DNA of 64,000 nucleotides from Litorihabitans aurantiacus (lineage in GTDB: Bacteria; Actinomycetota; Actinomycetes; Actinomycetales; Beutenbergiaceae). The stretch is taken from the NCBI RefSeq assembly GCF_030161595.1, contig NZ_BSUM01000001.1, positions 558,001-622,000 on the forward strand, given 5' to 3'. The notes under the pieces were generated by a model. That model had not been told where the DNA came from. It was given only the letters and a program-made list of their open reading frames with translations, and ran no database searches. The position numbers and the translations under genes are program-made. Numbering within the stretch: position 1 is the first letter of the stretch; every line of letters starts with the position of its first letter. Below are positions 17,155 through 24,320 of the stretch, in pieces.

Positions 17155-17402
17155 CGGTCGTCGCGCTCGTCGTCGACGACGTCGCTCACCGACCGCGGCA
17201 GATCGACCGTCGGCAGCGCGGTCCAGCCGCCGCGGCGCCTGGCAGGGCGCGTCACGGGGAACGGCAGTTCTGGCGCGCCGAGAGGCGCCAGGCGCGCCAC
17301 GGCCACACCGTGGTCGGTCGCCTCGAAGGCCTCGCCCTCGCGCACCCGGCGCAGGACGTCGGACGAGTTGTTCCGCAGCTCGCGGTGGCTGATCGTGGCC
17401 AT
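17148..17402 (-). CDS. Type II antitoxin, Phd/YefM family
   Basis: The 84-residue protein starts MATISHRELRNNSSDVLRRV, the classic Phd/YefM DNA-binding N-terminus that represses its own operon, followed by a GVAVARLAPLG strand and a disordered acidic C-terminal tail that would wrap the toxin. It overlaps the PIN gene by 7 nt. A TANNNT box sits exactly 6 nt before the ATG, and a short CGTA-TACG palindrome overlaps it, a plausible self-binding operator. Confidence 0.88.
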   Translation of the reverse strand: MATISHRELRNNSSDVLRRVREGEAFEATDHGVAVARLAPLGAPELPFPVTRPARRRGGWTALPTVDLPRSVSDVVDDERDDRW

Positions 17403-17408
17403 GCCATC

Positions 17409-17414
17409 AACGTA
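17409..17414 (-). promoter_or_regulatory. -10 box for leaderless antitoxin transcript
   Basis: TACGTT on the minus strand ends 6 nt before the ATG at 17402, and is overlapped by a CGTA-G-TACG palindrome at 17411-17419. Confidence 0.5.
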
Positions 17415-17470
17415 GTACGGGGTGCAGCACACAGAGGCGGTCGTTCCCGCACCGCAGCCGACAGGGAGCG

Positions 17471-18238
17471 TCAGAACAGCGGCCAGGGCACCGCCGACGC
17501 GTCCCCGGCCGGGGCAGGGAAGCACGCAGCTTTCAGCAGCGCCGAGCACCGCGCCGCGAGCGCCTCGATCTCCTCCGCCTCGAGCAGCTCCGCCAGCTCT
17601 CGCCCCAGACCACCCTGGACCGACTCGAGGAGCCGCCGAACGCCGTCGCGCTCCTCCTGGGTCAACTCCTCGCCGAGCCATCCCCACAGCACCGTGCGCA
17701 GCTTGTGCTCGCGGTGGAACGTCAGGCCGTGGTCGACGCCGTGGCGGTGCCCGTCCGGCATCGCCAGGACGTGGTCGCCCTTGCGGTCCGCGTTGTTGAC
17801 GACGACGTCGAACACCGCCATCCGCCGCAGTGCCGCCGAGTCCTCGTGCACGAGGGTGACGAGCCGCCCGCCGGCGTCGCGGCCCTGCAGCACGGGCCGC
17901 CACCCGACCTCCGGCACCTCGTCGGACGGGAGGAGGTCGACGGCGCGCACCTGCGCGTCCTGCTCCTGCCACACCTGCACCATGCCGGTCCCGAACGGGC
18001 CCTCGCGCAGCCACGTCGGCGGCACCACGCCCCATTCGAGCGCCTCCGAGACGAGGTGCGCGGCCACCTCGCGGTGCGCCAGCGCGCCGTCGGGGAAGTC
18101 CCACAGCGGGGCCTCGCCGTCGATCGGCTTGTAGACGACCGCCGTCCCGCCGATGGCGCCGAGGAACGTCGCGTTCGACGCCGAGCGGATGCGGCCGGTC
18201 AGCGTCAGCTCGCCCGTGGGGAGGTCGGCGTCGGCCAT
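17471..18238 (-). CDS. SCO1664 family protein
   Basis: The 255-residue protein matches the actinobacterial SCO1664 family, distantly similar to PI3/PI4-type kinases. Visible marks are SNATFLGAIGGTAVVYKP (nucleotide-binding-like loop with Lys), LWDFPDGALAHREVAAHLVSEAL, and a VVNNADRKGDHVL block followed by VDHGLTFH that resembles a kinase catalytic/metal loop. In many Actinobacteria it sits with DUF3090 and a histidine phosphatase gene beside mshC; that trio is complete here. Function is unknown; kinase activity is only inferred. Confidence 0.85.
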   Translation of the reverse strand: MADADLPTGELTLTGRIRSASNATFLGAIGGTAVVYKPIDGEAPLWDFPDGALAHREVAAHLVSEALEWGVVPPTWLREGPFGTGMVQVWQEQDAQVRAVDLLPSDEVPEVGWRPVLQGRDAGGRLVTLVHEDSAALRRMAVFDVVVNNADRKGDHVLAMPDGHRHGVDHGLTFHREHKLRTVLWGWLGEELTQEERDGVRRLLESVQGGLGRELAELLEAEEIEALAARCSALLKAACFPAPAGDASAVPWPLF

Positions 18239-18248
18239 CAGCCGGACA

Positions 18249-18791
18249 TCAGTCCTCGGGGTCGGGGCAGACGTGCCCGTCGGGGTCGACCGGGTGGCCG
18301 CACAGCGGGCACGCGGGGCGGCCGGCGGCGACGACCTCGCGGGTGCGCCGGGCGAACGCGCGCGCGGCGCCCACCGGCATCCTCACCCGCAGCACGTCGG
18401 TCGTGTCCTCGTCGTCCGGCGTCGGGTCCTCGTCGTCGGCGTCGATCACCGGGTGCGCCTCGATCACGATCTGCGCCGTGGCCGGGTCCCACCCCAGCCC
18501 CATGGTCCCGATGCGGAAGAGGTCCTGGTCGGGCTCGAGCCCGTCGTTGTCCACGAGTTCCGGGGGAGTGCTGGCGGGGACGCTGGCGGGATTGCCCTCG
18601 ACGGCGCGCAGCTGGTCGAGGATCTCCTCGATCTTCTCCGCGAGGAGGGCGGACTGCTGCTTCTCCAGCACGACGCTCGCGAGCCGCCGGCCCGCGCGGA
18701 CCTGCAGGTAGAACGTGCGGTCCCCGGGCGGGCCGATGGTTCCGACGACGGCCCGATCCGGCCAGTCGAACTCGTGCACGAGGGGAGCCAT
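18249..18791 (-). CDS. DUF3090 family protein
   Basis: The 180-residue protein opens VHEFDWPDRAVVGTIGPPG and FYLQVRAGRR, typical of DUF3090. It ends with a small zinc-ribbon-like CPLCG plus HVC motif. No enzymatic role is established. It is the middle gene of the conserved trio, 10 nt before the SCO1664 gene and 32 nt after the phosphatase stop, with its own TAGGAT box 6 nt from the ATG. Confidence 0.88.
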   Translation of the reverse strand: MAPLVHEFDWPDRAVVGTIGPPGDRTFYLQVRAGRRLASVVLEKQQSALLAEKIEEILDQLRAVEGNPASVPASTPPELVDNDGLEPDQDLFRIGTMGLGWDPATAQIVIEAHPVIDADDEDPTPDDEDTTDVLRVRMPVGAARAFARRTREVVAAGRPACPLCGHPVDPDGHVCPDPED

Positions 18792-18797
18792 GCGTTC

Positions 18798-18803
18798 ATC
18801 CTA
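18798..18803 (-). promoter_or_regulatory. -10 box for leaderless DUF3090 transcript
   Basis: TAGGAT ends exactly 6 nt upstream of the ATG at 18791, in the 32-bp gap after the phosphatase gene, so the downstream pair can be transcribed independently. Confidence 0.55.
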
Positions 18804-18823
18804 GGCACGCGGCCTGACACCGG

Positions 18824-19531
18824 TCAGGGTCGGGGCGCCCCGTGACCGGCGCCGCCGCCGACCGGTGCGTCGTCGCTTCCTGTGCCGCCGGCGCCGCGGG
18901 CGAGCCACGACAGGTCGCCGGCGTCGCTGTTGAGCGCGTGGACCGTGGGCCGCGCCGCGCCGTAGCGCACGATCGAGACCGACGCCGGCCCGACGTCGAT
19001 GCGCTGGAACAGGTCGAGGTGCATCCCGAGCGCGTCGGCGAGCGCCGCCTTGATGATGTCGCCGTGGCTCACTGCCGCCCACACGGCCCCGGGGCCGTGC
19101 TCGGCCTCGATTGCGGCGTCGCGACGGCGCACGGCCTCGACCGCGCGCGCCTGCATCCCCGTCATGGACTCGCCCCCGGGGAAGACGACGGCGGAGGGGT
19201 GCGTCTGCACGCGCGGCCACAGGTCCTCGGTCGCCAGGTCCGCGAGGGTCCGCCCCTGCCAGGTGCCGTAGTCGCACTCGGTGAGCGCGTCGTCGACGGC
19301 GACCGGGGGAGCGACCGGCTGGCGGTCCAGCACCAGCTGAGTGGTCTCCCGGCAGCGTTCCAGCGGGCTCGTCACCACGGCGACGAGGGGGACGGCGGCG
19401 AGCCGCTCCCCGGTGCGTGCGGCCTGGTCCCGTCCCACCTCGTCCAGGGCGACGCCGGGGGTGCGGCCCGCGAGGATCCCGGAGGCGTTCGCGGTGGTGC
19501 GGCCGTGCCGCACGAGCAGGACTGTGGCCAT
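18824..19531 (-). CDS. Histidine phosphatase family protein (MSMEG_4193-type)
   Basis: The 235-residue protein has the phosphoglycerate-mutase/phosphatase active site: LLVRHGRTTAN (catalytic His) at residues 5-15, SPLERCRETTQ, CDYGTWQGRTL with Glu/Asp acid position, and a late VSHGDI second His. It is the first gene of the trio with DUF3090 and SCO1664. The substrate is unknown. The C-terminal 30 residues are Gly/Ala/Asp-rich and probably unstructured. A TAGGCT box lies 6 nt before the ATG. Confidence 0.9.
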   Translation of the reverse strand: MATVLLVRHGRTTANASGILAGRTPGVALDEVGRDQAARTGERLAAVPLVAVVTSPLERCRETTQLVLDRQPVAPPVAVDDALTECDYGTWQGRTLADLATEDLWPRVQTHPSAVVFPGGESMTGMQARAVEAVRRRDAAIEAEHGPGAVWAAVSHGDIIKAALADALGMHLDLFQRIDVGPASVSIVRYGAARPTVHALNSDAGDLSWLARGAGGTGSDDAPVGGGAGHGAPRP

Positions 19532-19537
19532 CCGGGC

Positions 19538-19543
19538 AGCCTA
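19538..19543 (-). promoter_or_regulatory. -10 box for leaderless histidine phosphatase transcript
   Basis: TAGGCT ends exactly 6 nt before the ATG at 19531, within the 65-bp divergent gap shared with the GlgC-like gene. Confidence 0.55.
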
Positions 19544-19596
19544 TGCCGCCGTCGCGACCCGTGACACGCGGCCCACCCACCCGCGAGGGTGGGGAC

Positions 19597-20712
19597 ATGA
19601 CACGCCCCGCCCGGCCGCCGCGCACGCTCTGCCTCATCCTCGCCGGTGGGCAGGGTTCCCGCCTCGGGGCGCTGACCGAGCACCGCGTGAAGCCGGCGCT
19701 TCGCGTGGCGGGCAGCTACCGCCTCATCGACGTCGCGCTGTCCACCATTGCGCACAGCCGGATCGACGACGTGTGGATCGCCGAGCAGTACCTGCCGCAC
19801 TCGCTCAACGCGCACCTCGGCAACGGCCGCCCCTGGGACCTCGACCGGGTGCGCGGCGGTCTGCAGGTGCTCGCCCCGTTCGAGGGCGGCGAGGGGGAGG
19901 GGTTCGCCCACGGCAACAGCGACACGCTGTGGCGCCACCACGAGCGGCTGCGGGAGTTCGGCGCTGACTGCATCATCGTGCTCAGCGCCGACCACCTCTA
20001 CACGCTCGACCTCCTCGAGGTCCTCGCGACCCACGTCGAGCACGACGCCGAGCTCACGATGGTCACGACTCGCACCGACGAGGACCCCTCCTCCGCCAGC
20101 GTGGTCCAGGTCGACGCGCGCGGACGTGTCACCGACTTCACGTACAAGCCCGAGGAGCCCGACGGCGATCTGGTCGCGGCCGAGGTCTTCTGCTTCGACG
20201 CCGCACTGCTGGTCGACGCCCTCGAGGAGCTGCACGCGCGACCCGAGGGACTGGGGGACTACGGCGAGGACCTCGTGCCGTGGTTCGTGGAGCGCGGGCG
20301 AACGGTCGAGCACCGGCTCGAGGGCTACTGGATGGACATGGGCACGCCCGAGCGGTACTGGCGGGCCCACATGCAGCTGATCGACGGCGACGGCGCCCGC
20401 CTCGACGATCCGCGACGTCCCGTCCGCACCGCCCAGCCGCAGCTGCCGCCGGCACGCGTGGAGGCCGGCGCCGTCGTGGTCGACTCCCTGCTCGCCGCGG
20501 GATCGCGCGTGGCCGGCGAGGTGCGGCGCAGCGTCGTCGGGCCCGGCGTCGTCATCGAGTCGGGCGCGGTGGTGGAGGAGTCGGTCCTGCTCGACGACGT
20601 CCACGTGGGCGCGGGTGTCCACGTGCGGCGGTGCATCGTCGACGACGGCGTGCGGCTGACGGGCCCCTCCCGCCGCGGCGGATCGGACGAGGTCACCGTC
20701 GTCGGTCGCTGA
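19597..20712 (+). CDS. GlgC-like glucose-1-phosphate adenylyltransferase family protein
   Basis: The 371-residue protein has an N-terminal nucleotidyltransferase domain with LILAGGQGSRLGALTEHR, KPALRVAGSYRLIDVALS, a SADHLY metal site and YWMDMGTPERYW. The C-terminus is a left-handed beta-helix of hexapeptide repeats (VVVDSLLAAGSRVAGEV onward). GlgC enzymes make ADP-glucose for glycogen. This protein is slightly shorter than classic GlgC (about 400-410), so a related sugar-nucleotide role is possible. The ATG at 19597 follows a GAGGGTGGGG ribosome-binding stretch. Confidence 0.85.
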   Translation: MTRPARPPRTLCLILAGGQGSRLGALTEHRVKPALRVAGSYRLIDVALSTIAHSRIDDVWIAEQYLPHSLNAHLGNGRPWDLDRVRGGLQVLAPFEGGEGEGFAHGNSDTLWRHHERLREFGADCIIVLSADHLYTLDLLEVLATHVEHDAELTMVTTRTDEDPSSASVVQVDARGRVTDFTYKPEEPDGDLVAAEVFCFDAALLVDALEELHARPEGLGDYGEDLVPWFVERGRTVEHRLEGYWMDMGTPERYWRAHMQLIDGDGARLDDPRRPVRTAQPQLPPARVEAGAVVVDSLLAAGSRVAGEVRRSVVGPGVVIESGAVVEESVLLDDVHVGAGVHVRRCIVDDGVRLTGPSRRGGSDEVTVVGR

Positions 20713-20778
20713 GACAGGGGCCGGGTACGGTCGAGGCGACGGGCGGTACCGCCCGGCACGCAGCAGAGGGGGAGCTCC

Positions 20779-21576
20779 ATGACCACGCCCGCATCCGGCA
20801 CCACCGTCACGGACGACGGAGCCCGCCCGGGGCGACACCTGCGCGTCTGGCAGTTCCTCGTCCTCGTGGTCGCCTACGTCGTCGTCATCCAGGTCAGCAC
20901 GCGCCTGATCACCGGAGGTGCCGAAACCTCGGACAGCCCGTCCTCCGTCCCGGTGCTCCTCCGGGAGTACCTCGTGCCGATCGGGCTCGCGGCCGTTCTC
21001 GTCGCCGGGGTGACGACGGCGTTGCGCGCCTGGCCCGACGTCATGGTCGAGAGTCGTCGGCTCGCCCGGTGGACCCTCGTCATCCCGGTCGTCCTCGTGC
21101 TGGTCGCGCTCGGCATCACGAACTACCCGGCGCTCGCGGCGGAGGGCGTCGCCTTCGTCCTCGTCCTGCTCGTGGTCGTCCTCCTGATCGGGTTCGGGGA
21201 GGAGCTGCTGTTCCGGGGCCTCGGGGTGCGGACGCTGCGGGCGAGCGGTCGTGGCGAGGTCGCCGTCGGGCTCTGGGTCTCGGTGACCTTCGGCGCGGTC
21301 CACCTGACCAACGCGCTGTCGACCGGGCAGGTGGGCGACGCCGTCGTGCAGTCCGTGCTCGCGACCGCGACCGGCTTCCTGCTCTACCTCACGCTGCGCG
21401 CGACCGGGACGCTCGTCGTGCCGATGCTGGTGCACGCCGTGTTCGACCTCGGTGCGATGAGCACGACGGTCGATCCCGACAACCCGTCGGGCGTCACGAC
21501 GATCGCTGCGGGCGTCGTCCTGGTGCTGGTGCTCGTGGTGCTCCTGCTGAGGCGCCGTCTCACCGCGCGAGCCTGA
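20779..21576 (+). CDS. CPBP family intramembrane metalloprotease
   Basis: The 265-residue protein has about seven membrane helices. The CPBP/Abi active-site motifs are present in order: EELLFRGLG (motif 1, near residue 138), FGAVHLTNA (motif 2) and HAVFDLGA (motif 3). Relatives process prenylated or other substrates in membranes; the substrate here is unknown. The ATG follows GGGGGAG by 5 nt. Its 3' end overlaps the convergent DUF1905 gene by 17 bp. Confidence 0.9.
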   Translation: MTTPASGTTVTDDGARPGRHLRVWQFLVLVVAYVVVIQVSTRLITGGAETSDSPSSVPVLLREYLVPIGLAAVLVAGVTTALRAWPDVMVESRRLARWTLVIPVVLVLVALGITNYPALAAEGVAFVLVLLVVVLLIGFGEELLFRGLGVRTLRASGRGEVAVGLWVSVTFGAVHLTNALSTGQVGDAVVQSVLATATGFLLYLTLRATGTLVVPMLVHAVFDLGAMSTTVDPDNPSGVTTIAAGVVLVLVLVVLLLRRRLTARA

Positions 21577-21847
21577 TCGAGGCCACGACCTCGTCGCCGA
21601 GCGCGATGTTCTCGGCGCGCTGCACGGCGACCTTGACCGGCAGCAGGAACCGGCCGTGCCGGGGCCACATCGCCGTCGCGAACTCCGTGCCGCCGATGCG
21701 CGCGACGACGGGCACCTGACCCCAGTACTGGATCCCGCGCGCCGCCTCCTTCACCTCGGCCGACAGATCCTCGGGCAGCGGGGCGAAAAGGAAGGGTGCG
21801 GGGCCGCGCCACTCGACGATCTCGGCCCCGAACGTCCAGACCGTCAC
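21560..21847 (-). CDS. DUF1905 domain protein
   Basis: The 95-residue protein fits DUF1905: an N-terminal TFGAEIVEWRG strand, FAPLPEDLSAEV, and RHGRFLLPVKVAVQRAENI near the end. The fold is a small beta barrel of unknown function. The GTG start overlaps the stop of the upstream DinB-like gene (GTGA), so both are one operon. A much longer upstream frame runs antisense to that gene and is rejected. Confidence 0.8.
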   Translation of the reverse strand: MTVWTFGAEIVEWRGPAPFLFAPLPEDLSAEVKEAARGIQYWGQVPVVARIGGTEFATAMWPRHGRFLLPVKVAVQRAENIALGDEVVASIRLAR

Positions 21848-22482
21848 GGCGCGCCACCCGGCTCGAGTCGACGGCGCAGCATCGCGACGCCGTCGCCCGC
21901 GAGCCGGTCCAGGGCGAGGGCGCGACCGGCGACGGCGAGCAGGAGCGCGTCGGCCGGTCCTGTGACGTCGGGGCCGGACCCCGACGCCCACCCCACGTCG
22001 TCCGCGACGAACCGCAGTCCTTCGATCGACCCGCGGCGGACGACGGCGGAGGGTGCCGCCATCAGCGCTGTCAGGGCGGTGCGTGCCCGGTCGGGATCGA
22101 GGGCGAGTGGTAGTCCGAGCGGCCACCGGATGTCAAGGCCGTGGACCAGCACGTCAGTCAGGGGTGCCTCCGGGCCCTCACCTGGCGGGGTGAAGCGATG
22201 GTCGGCCCGCGCGTCCAGCACGTACCGCAGCTCCTCGAACGGTCGTCGCGCGTGCCGGCGTGCCAGCCGGTCGTTCGCGACGTCGAAACGCCCGCGCGCC
22301 TGCAGCATCGCAAGGGCGAATCTGGGCAGACCGACCTCGAGCGGGACGACCAGGTGCGCGAGCGTGACGTGCACGCTCCACCCCTCGCACAGGGTCGGCG
22401 TCGCGCGCTGCTCGGGGTTGAGGTCGGCGAGATCGGCGGCGAGCGTGCGCCGTTCGTCGGCGATCGCCGCATAGATGTCCAC
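21844..22482 (-). CDS. DinB/maleylpyruvate isomerase-like (TIGR03083) protein
   Basis: The 212-residue four-helix-bundle protein belongs to the actinobacterial mycothiol-dependent maleylpyruvate isomerase-like group: LCEGWSVHVTLAHLVVPLE with the metal-binding His, and DVLVHGLDIRWPLG with the second His. Such proteins may use mycothiol as cofactor, in line with the mshB-like gene at 43 kb. Substrate unknown. It starts with GTG; a CAGGAT box lies 6 nt upstream. Confidence 0.85.
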   Translation of the reverse strand: MDIYAAIADERRTLAADLADLNPEQRATPTLCEGWSVHVTLAHLVVPLEVGLPRFALAMLQARGRFDVANDRLARRHARRPFEELRYVLDARADHRFTPPGEGPEAPLTDVLVHGLDIRWPLGLPLALDPDRARTALTALMAAPSAVVRRGSIEGLRFVADDVGWASGSGPDVTGPADALLLAVAGRALALDRLAGDGVAMLRRRLEPGGAP

Positions 22483-22530
22483 GGCGCGATCCTGGCGCGG
22501 CGCGGCAGAGGACTCAAGCCCTCGGGCGGG

Positions 22531-24131
22531 TCAGTCCGACGACTCGCGCGGCGGAGCAGTCATCACGAGGGGCGAGGCTCCGCCGTCGGGCTCGAGGAGA
22601 GCGCGCGCCCGCGCGTGGTGCGCCTCGCGCTTGTCCGGATCGAGGCGGTCCAGGAGGGTGGCGACCATGCGGGCGCGCGGGTTGCCCTCGAAGACCTCGC
22701 GGTGGTCGGCCACGAACGTCCAGTAGAGCGCGTCCCAGTCGTCGCACCACTCCCCGCGGGGCAGGTCGCTCATCTTGCGGAGGTAGTTGCTGCCCGAGAC
22801 GTAGGGCTTGGTGGTGACGGCGTCGCCCGCCGCGAACTGGCTCATCGCGTAGACGTTCGGCACCATCACCCAGTCGTAGGCGTCGATGAACAGCTCCATG
22901 AACCACTCGTAGACGGCATCGGGGTGGATGCGCAGCAGCGACATCGCGTTGCCGAGCACCATCAGGCGCTCGATGTGGTGGGCGTATCCGGTGGCGAGCG
23001 TCCGGGAGATGACGAGGTCGAGGGGCGCGAGGCCGGTGGTGGCGTCCCACCAGCCGTCGCCGAGCCCGTTCGTGTGCCGCAGGTGGTTGGAGGTCCGCAG
23101 CCGCCGCCCGCGCGTGCGGTAGGTCGCGCGCATGTACTCTCGCCACCCGATGATCTGCCGCACGAAGCCCTCGAGCGAGACGATGGGCACGTCCTCGTCG
23201 GCGCGGGCGAAGACGGCCTCGAGGATCTCCTCGGGTTCGAGGAGACCCACGTTCAGCGCCCCGGTCAGGAGCCCGTGGTTCACGAACGGGTGCGTCGCGG
23301 AGATCGCGTCCTCGTAGGGTCCGAAGTCGGCGAGGCGCTCGCGGACGAACTCGTCCAGGTGCTCGCGCGCCTCGTCGTGGCTCGTGGGCCAGGCGAAGAG
23401 GTCGGGGTCACCGGGGGCGTCGGGGAACTCCTCGCGCACCCAGGCGATCGCGTCGGTCACGGCGTCGTCGCGGTCGACGGCGAAGCCGCCCGTGCCCTCG
23501 AGGTCCAGCTGGTCGTCGCCGGGGACGACGGGGTGGCCGGAGAACCGCGCCACCTCCGGGGGTCGTACCCCCGCGGCAGCTTCTTGCGATTGTCCGCGTC
23601 GAAGGACCACTGCCCGCCCACGGGGCCGCCGTCGTCGGTCAGGAGGATCTCGAGCCGGCGCCGCTGCCACACGTAGAAGTCGTGCATGCGGGCCGCGTGG
23701 TTGCCGAACCAGGAGTCGACGTGGGCGCGCGGGGTGAGGAAGTTCGGGGTCTCGAGCTCGTCGTCCTCGGTCGGCTCGTAGCCGCCCGCGGCGACGGCGG
23801 CGCGCAGGTCGCGCTCGAGCCAGTCGTCGACGACGTCGAACCACGTGATGCGCGACGGCGCGCGGTCCCGCACGAGCGCGGTGAGCTGGTCGTTCGAGCT
23901 CCGGTCGGCCTCGCTGGCGAGGACGACGACGTCGTGGCCGCCTTCCCGTGCCCGGCTCGCGAATCGCGCCGTGGATGCGCGGTGGAGGACCAGCTTGTGG
24001 GAGTGGAACGGGTACTGGCGCAGGAGGAGGTCGTGCTCGATCAGGACGAGGACCGTGCCCCGGTCGACCTCGAGGTGCGCCTCGAACAGCTGGTGCGGCA
24101 GGACGAGGCGCAGGTGGGGGCCGGAGGTCAT
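22531..24131 (-). CDS. Photolyase/cryptochrome-related protein (DPRP/FeS-BCP relative), frameshifted
   Basis: The N-terminal part has the LRLVLPHQLFE start and LLRQYPFHSHKLVLHRAS of the photolyase-related (PhrB-like) family. The C-terminal FAD domain shows NHGLLTGALNVGLL, GWREYMRATY and PNVYAMSQFAAGDA. The frame breaks at 23558-23562: adding one base to the G-run (C-run on the coding strand) restores DPPEVARFSGHP and a protein of about 533 residues. Where PhrB-type enzymes carry a cysteine-rich [4Fe-4S] motif after KMSD, this protein has LPRGEWCDDWDALYW with one Cys, so the cluster is probably absent. The role could be DNA repair or blue-light sensing. Confidence 0.82.
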
Positions 24132-24136
24132 GGTCC

Positions 24137-24142
24137 ACCGTA
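24137..24142 (-). promoter_or_regulatory. Candidate -10 box for the photolyase-related gene
   Basis: TACGGT ends 5 nt before the ATG at 24131. It is the TANNNT pattern with slightly short spacing, so less certain than the others. Confidence 0.35.
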
Positions 24143-24292
24143 GGTCGGGGTCGGGTGGGTGCCGAGGATTGATCGGGCTTGTTGGGTGCGCGGTCCCGCG
24201 GCGGGGTGCGGTTGTGGGTTGTCCCCAGGTCGGGTTTGCGTTGCGGTGGCGCCGAAATCTGTGGATGCAAGTTTGGCTGGAGGCCTGTCGTC

Positions 24293-24308
24293 TCGAACGT
24301 TCGTTCGA
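24293..24308. promoter_or_regulatory. Perfect actinobacterial LexA (SOS) box
   Basis: TCGAACGTTCGTTCGA matches the published actinobacterial SOS box TCGAAC-N4-GTTCGA at every fixed position. It abuts the -10 box of the DUF222/HNH gene, where bound LexA would block RNA polymerase, so that gene should be induced by DNA damage. Confidence 0.88.
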
Positions 24309-24314
24309 TAGAAT
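24309..24314 (+). promoter_or_regulatory. -10 box for leaderless DUF222/HNH transcript
   Basis: TAGAAT directly follows the LexA box and ends exactly 6 nt before the ATG at 24321. The predicted transcript starts at the start codon. Confidence 0.7.
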
Positions 24315-24320
24315 CGGGGC

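Noticed and set aside
16425-18134. Plus-strand frames opposite the HEAT-like, antitoxin and SCO1664 genes
   Set aside because: Minus-strand genes there have family matches, overlapping stops/starts and promoters; the plus-strand translations do not.
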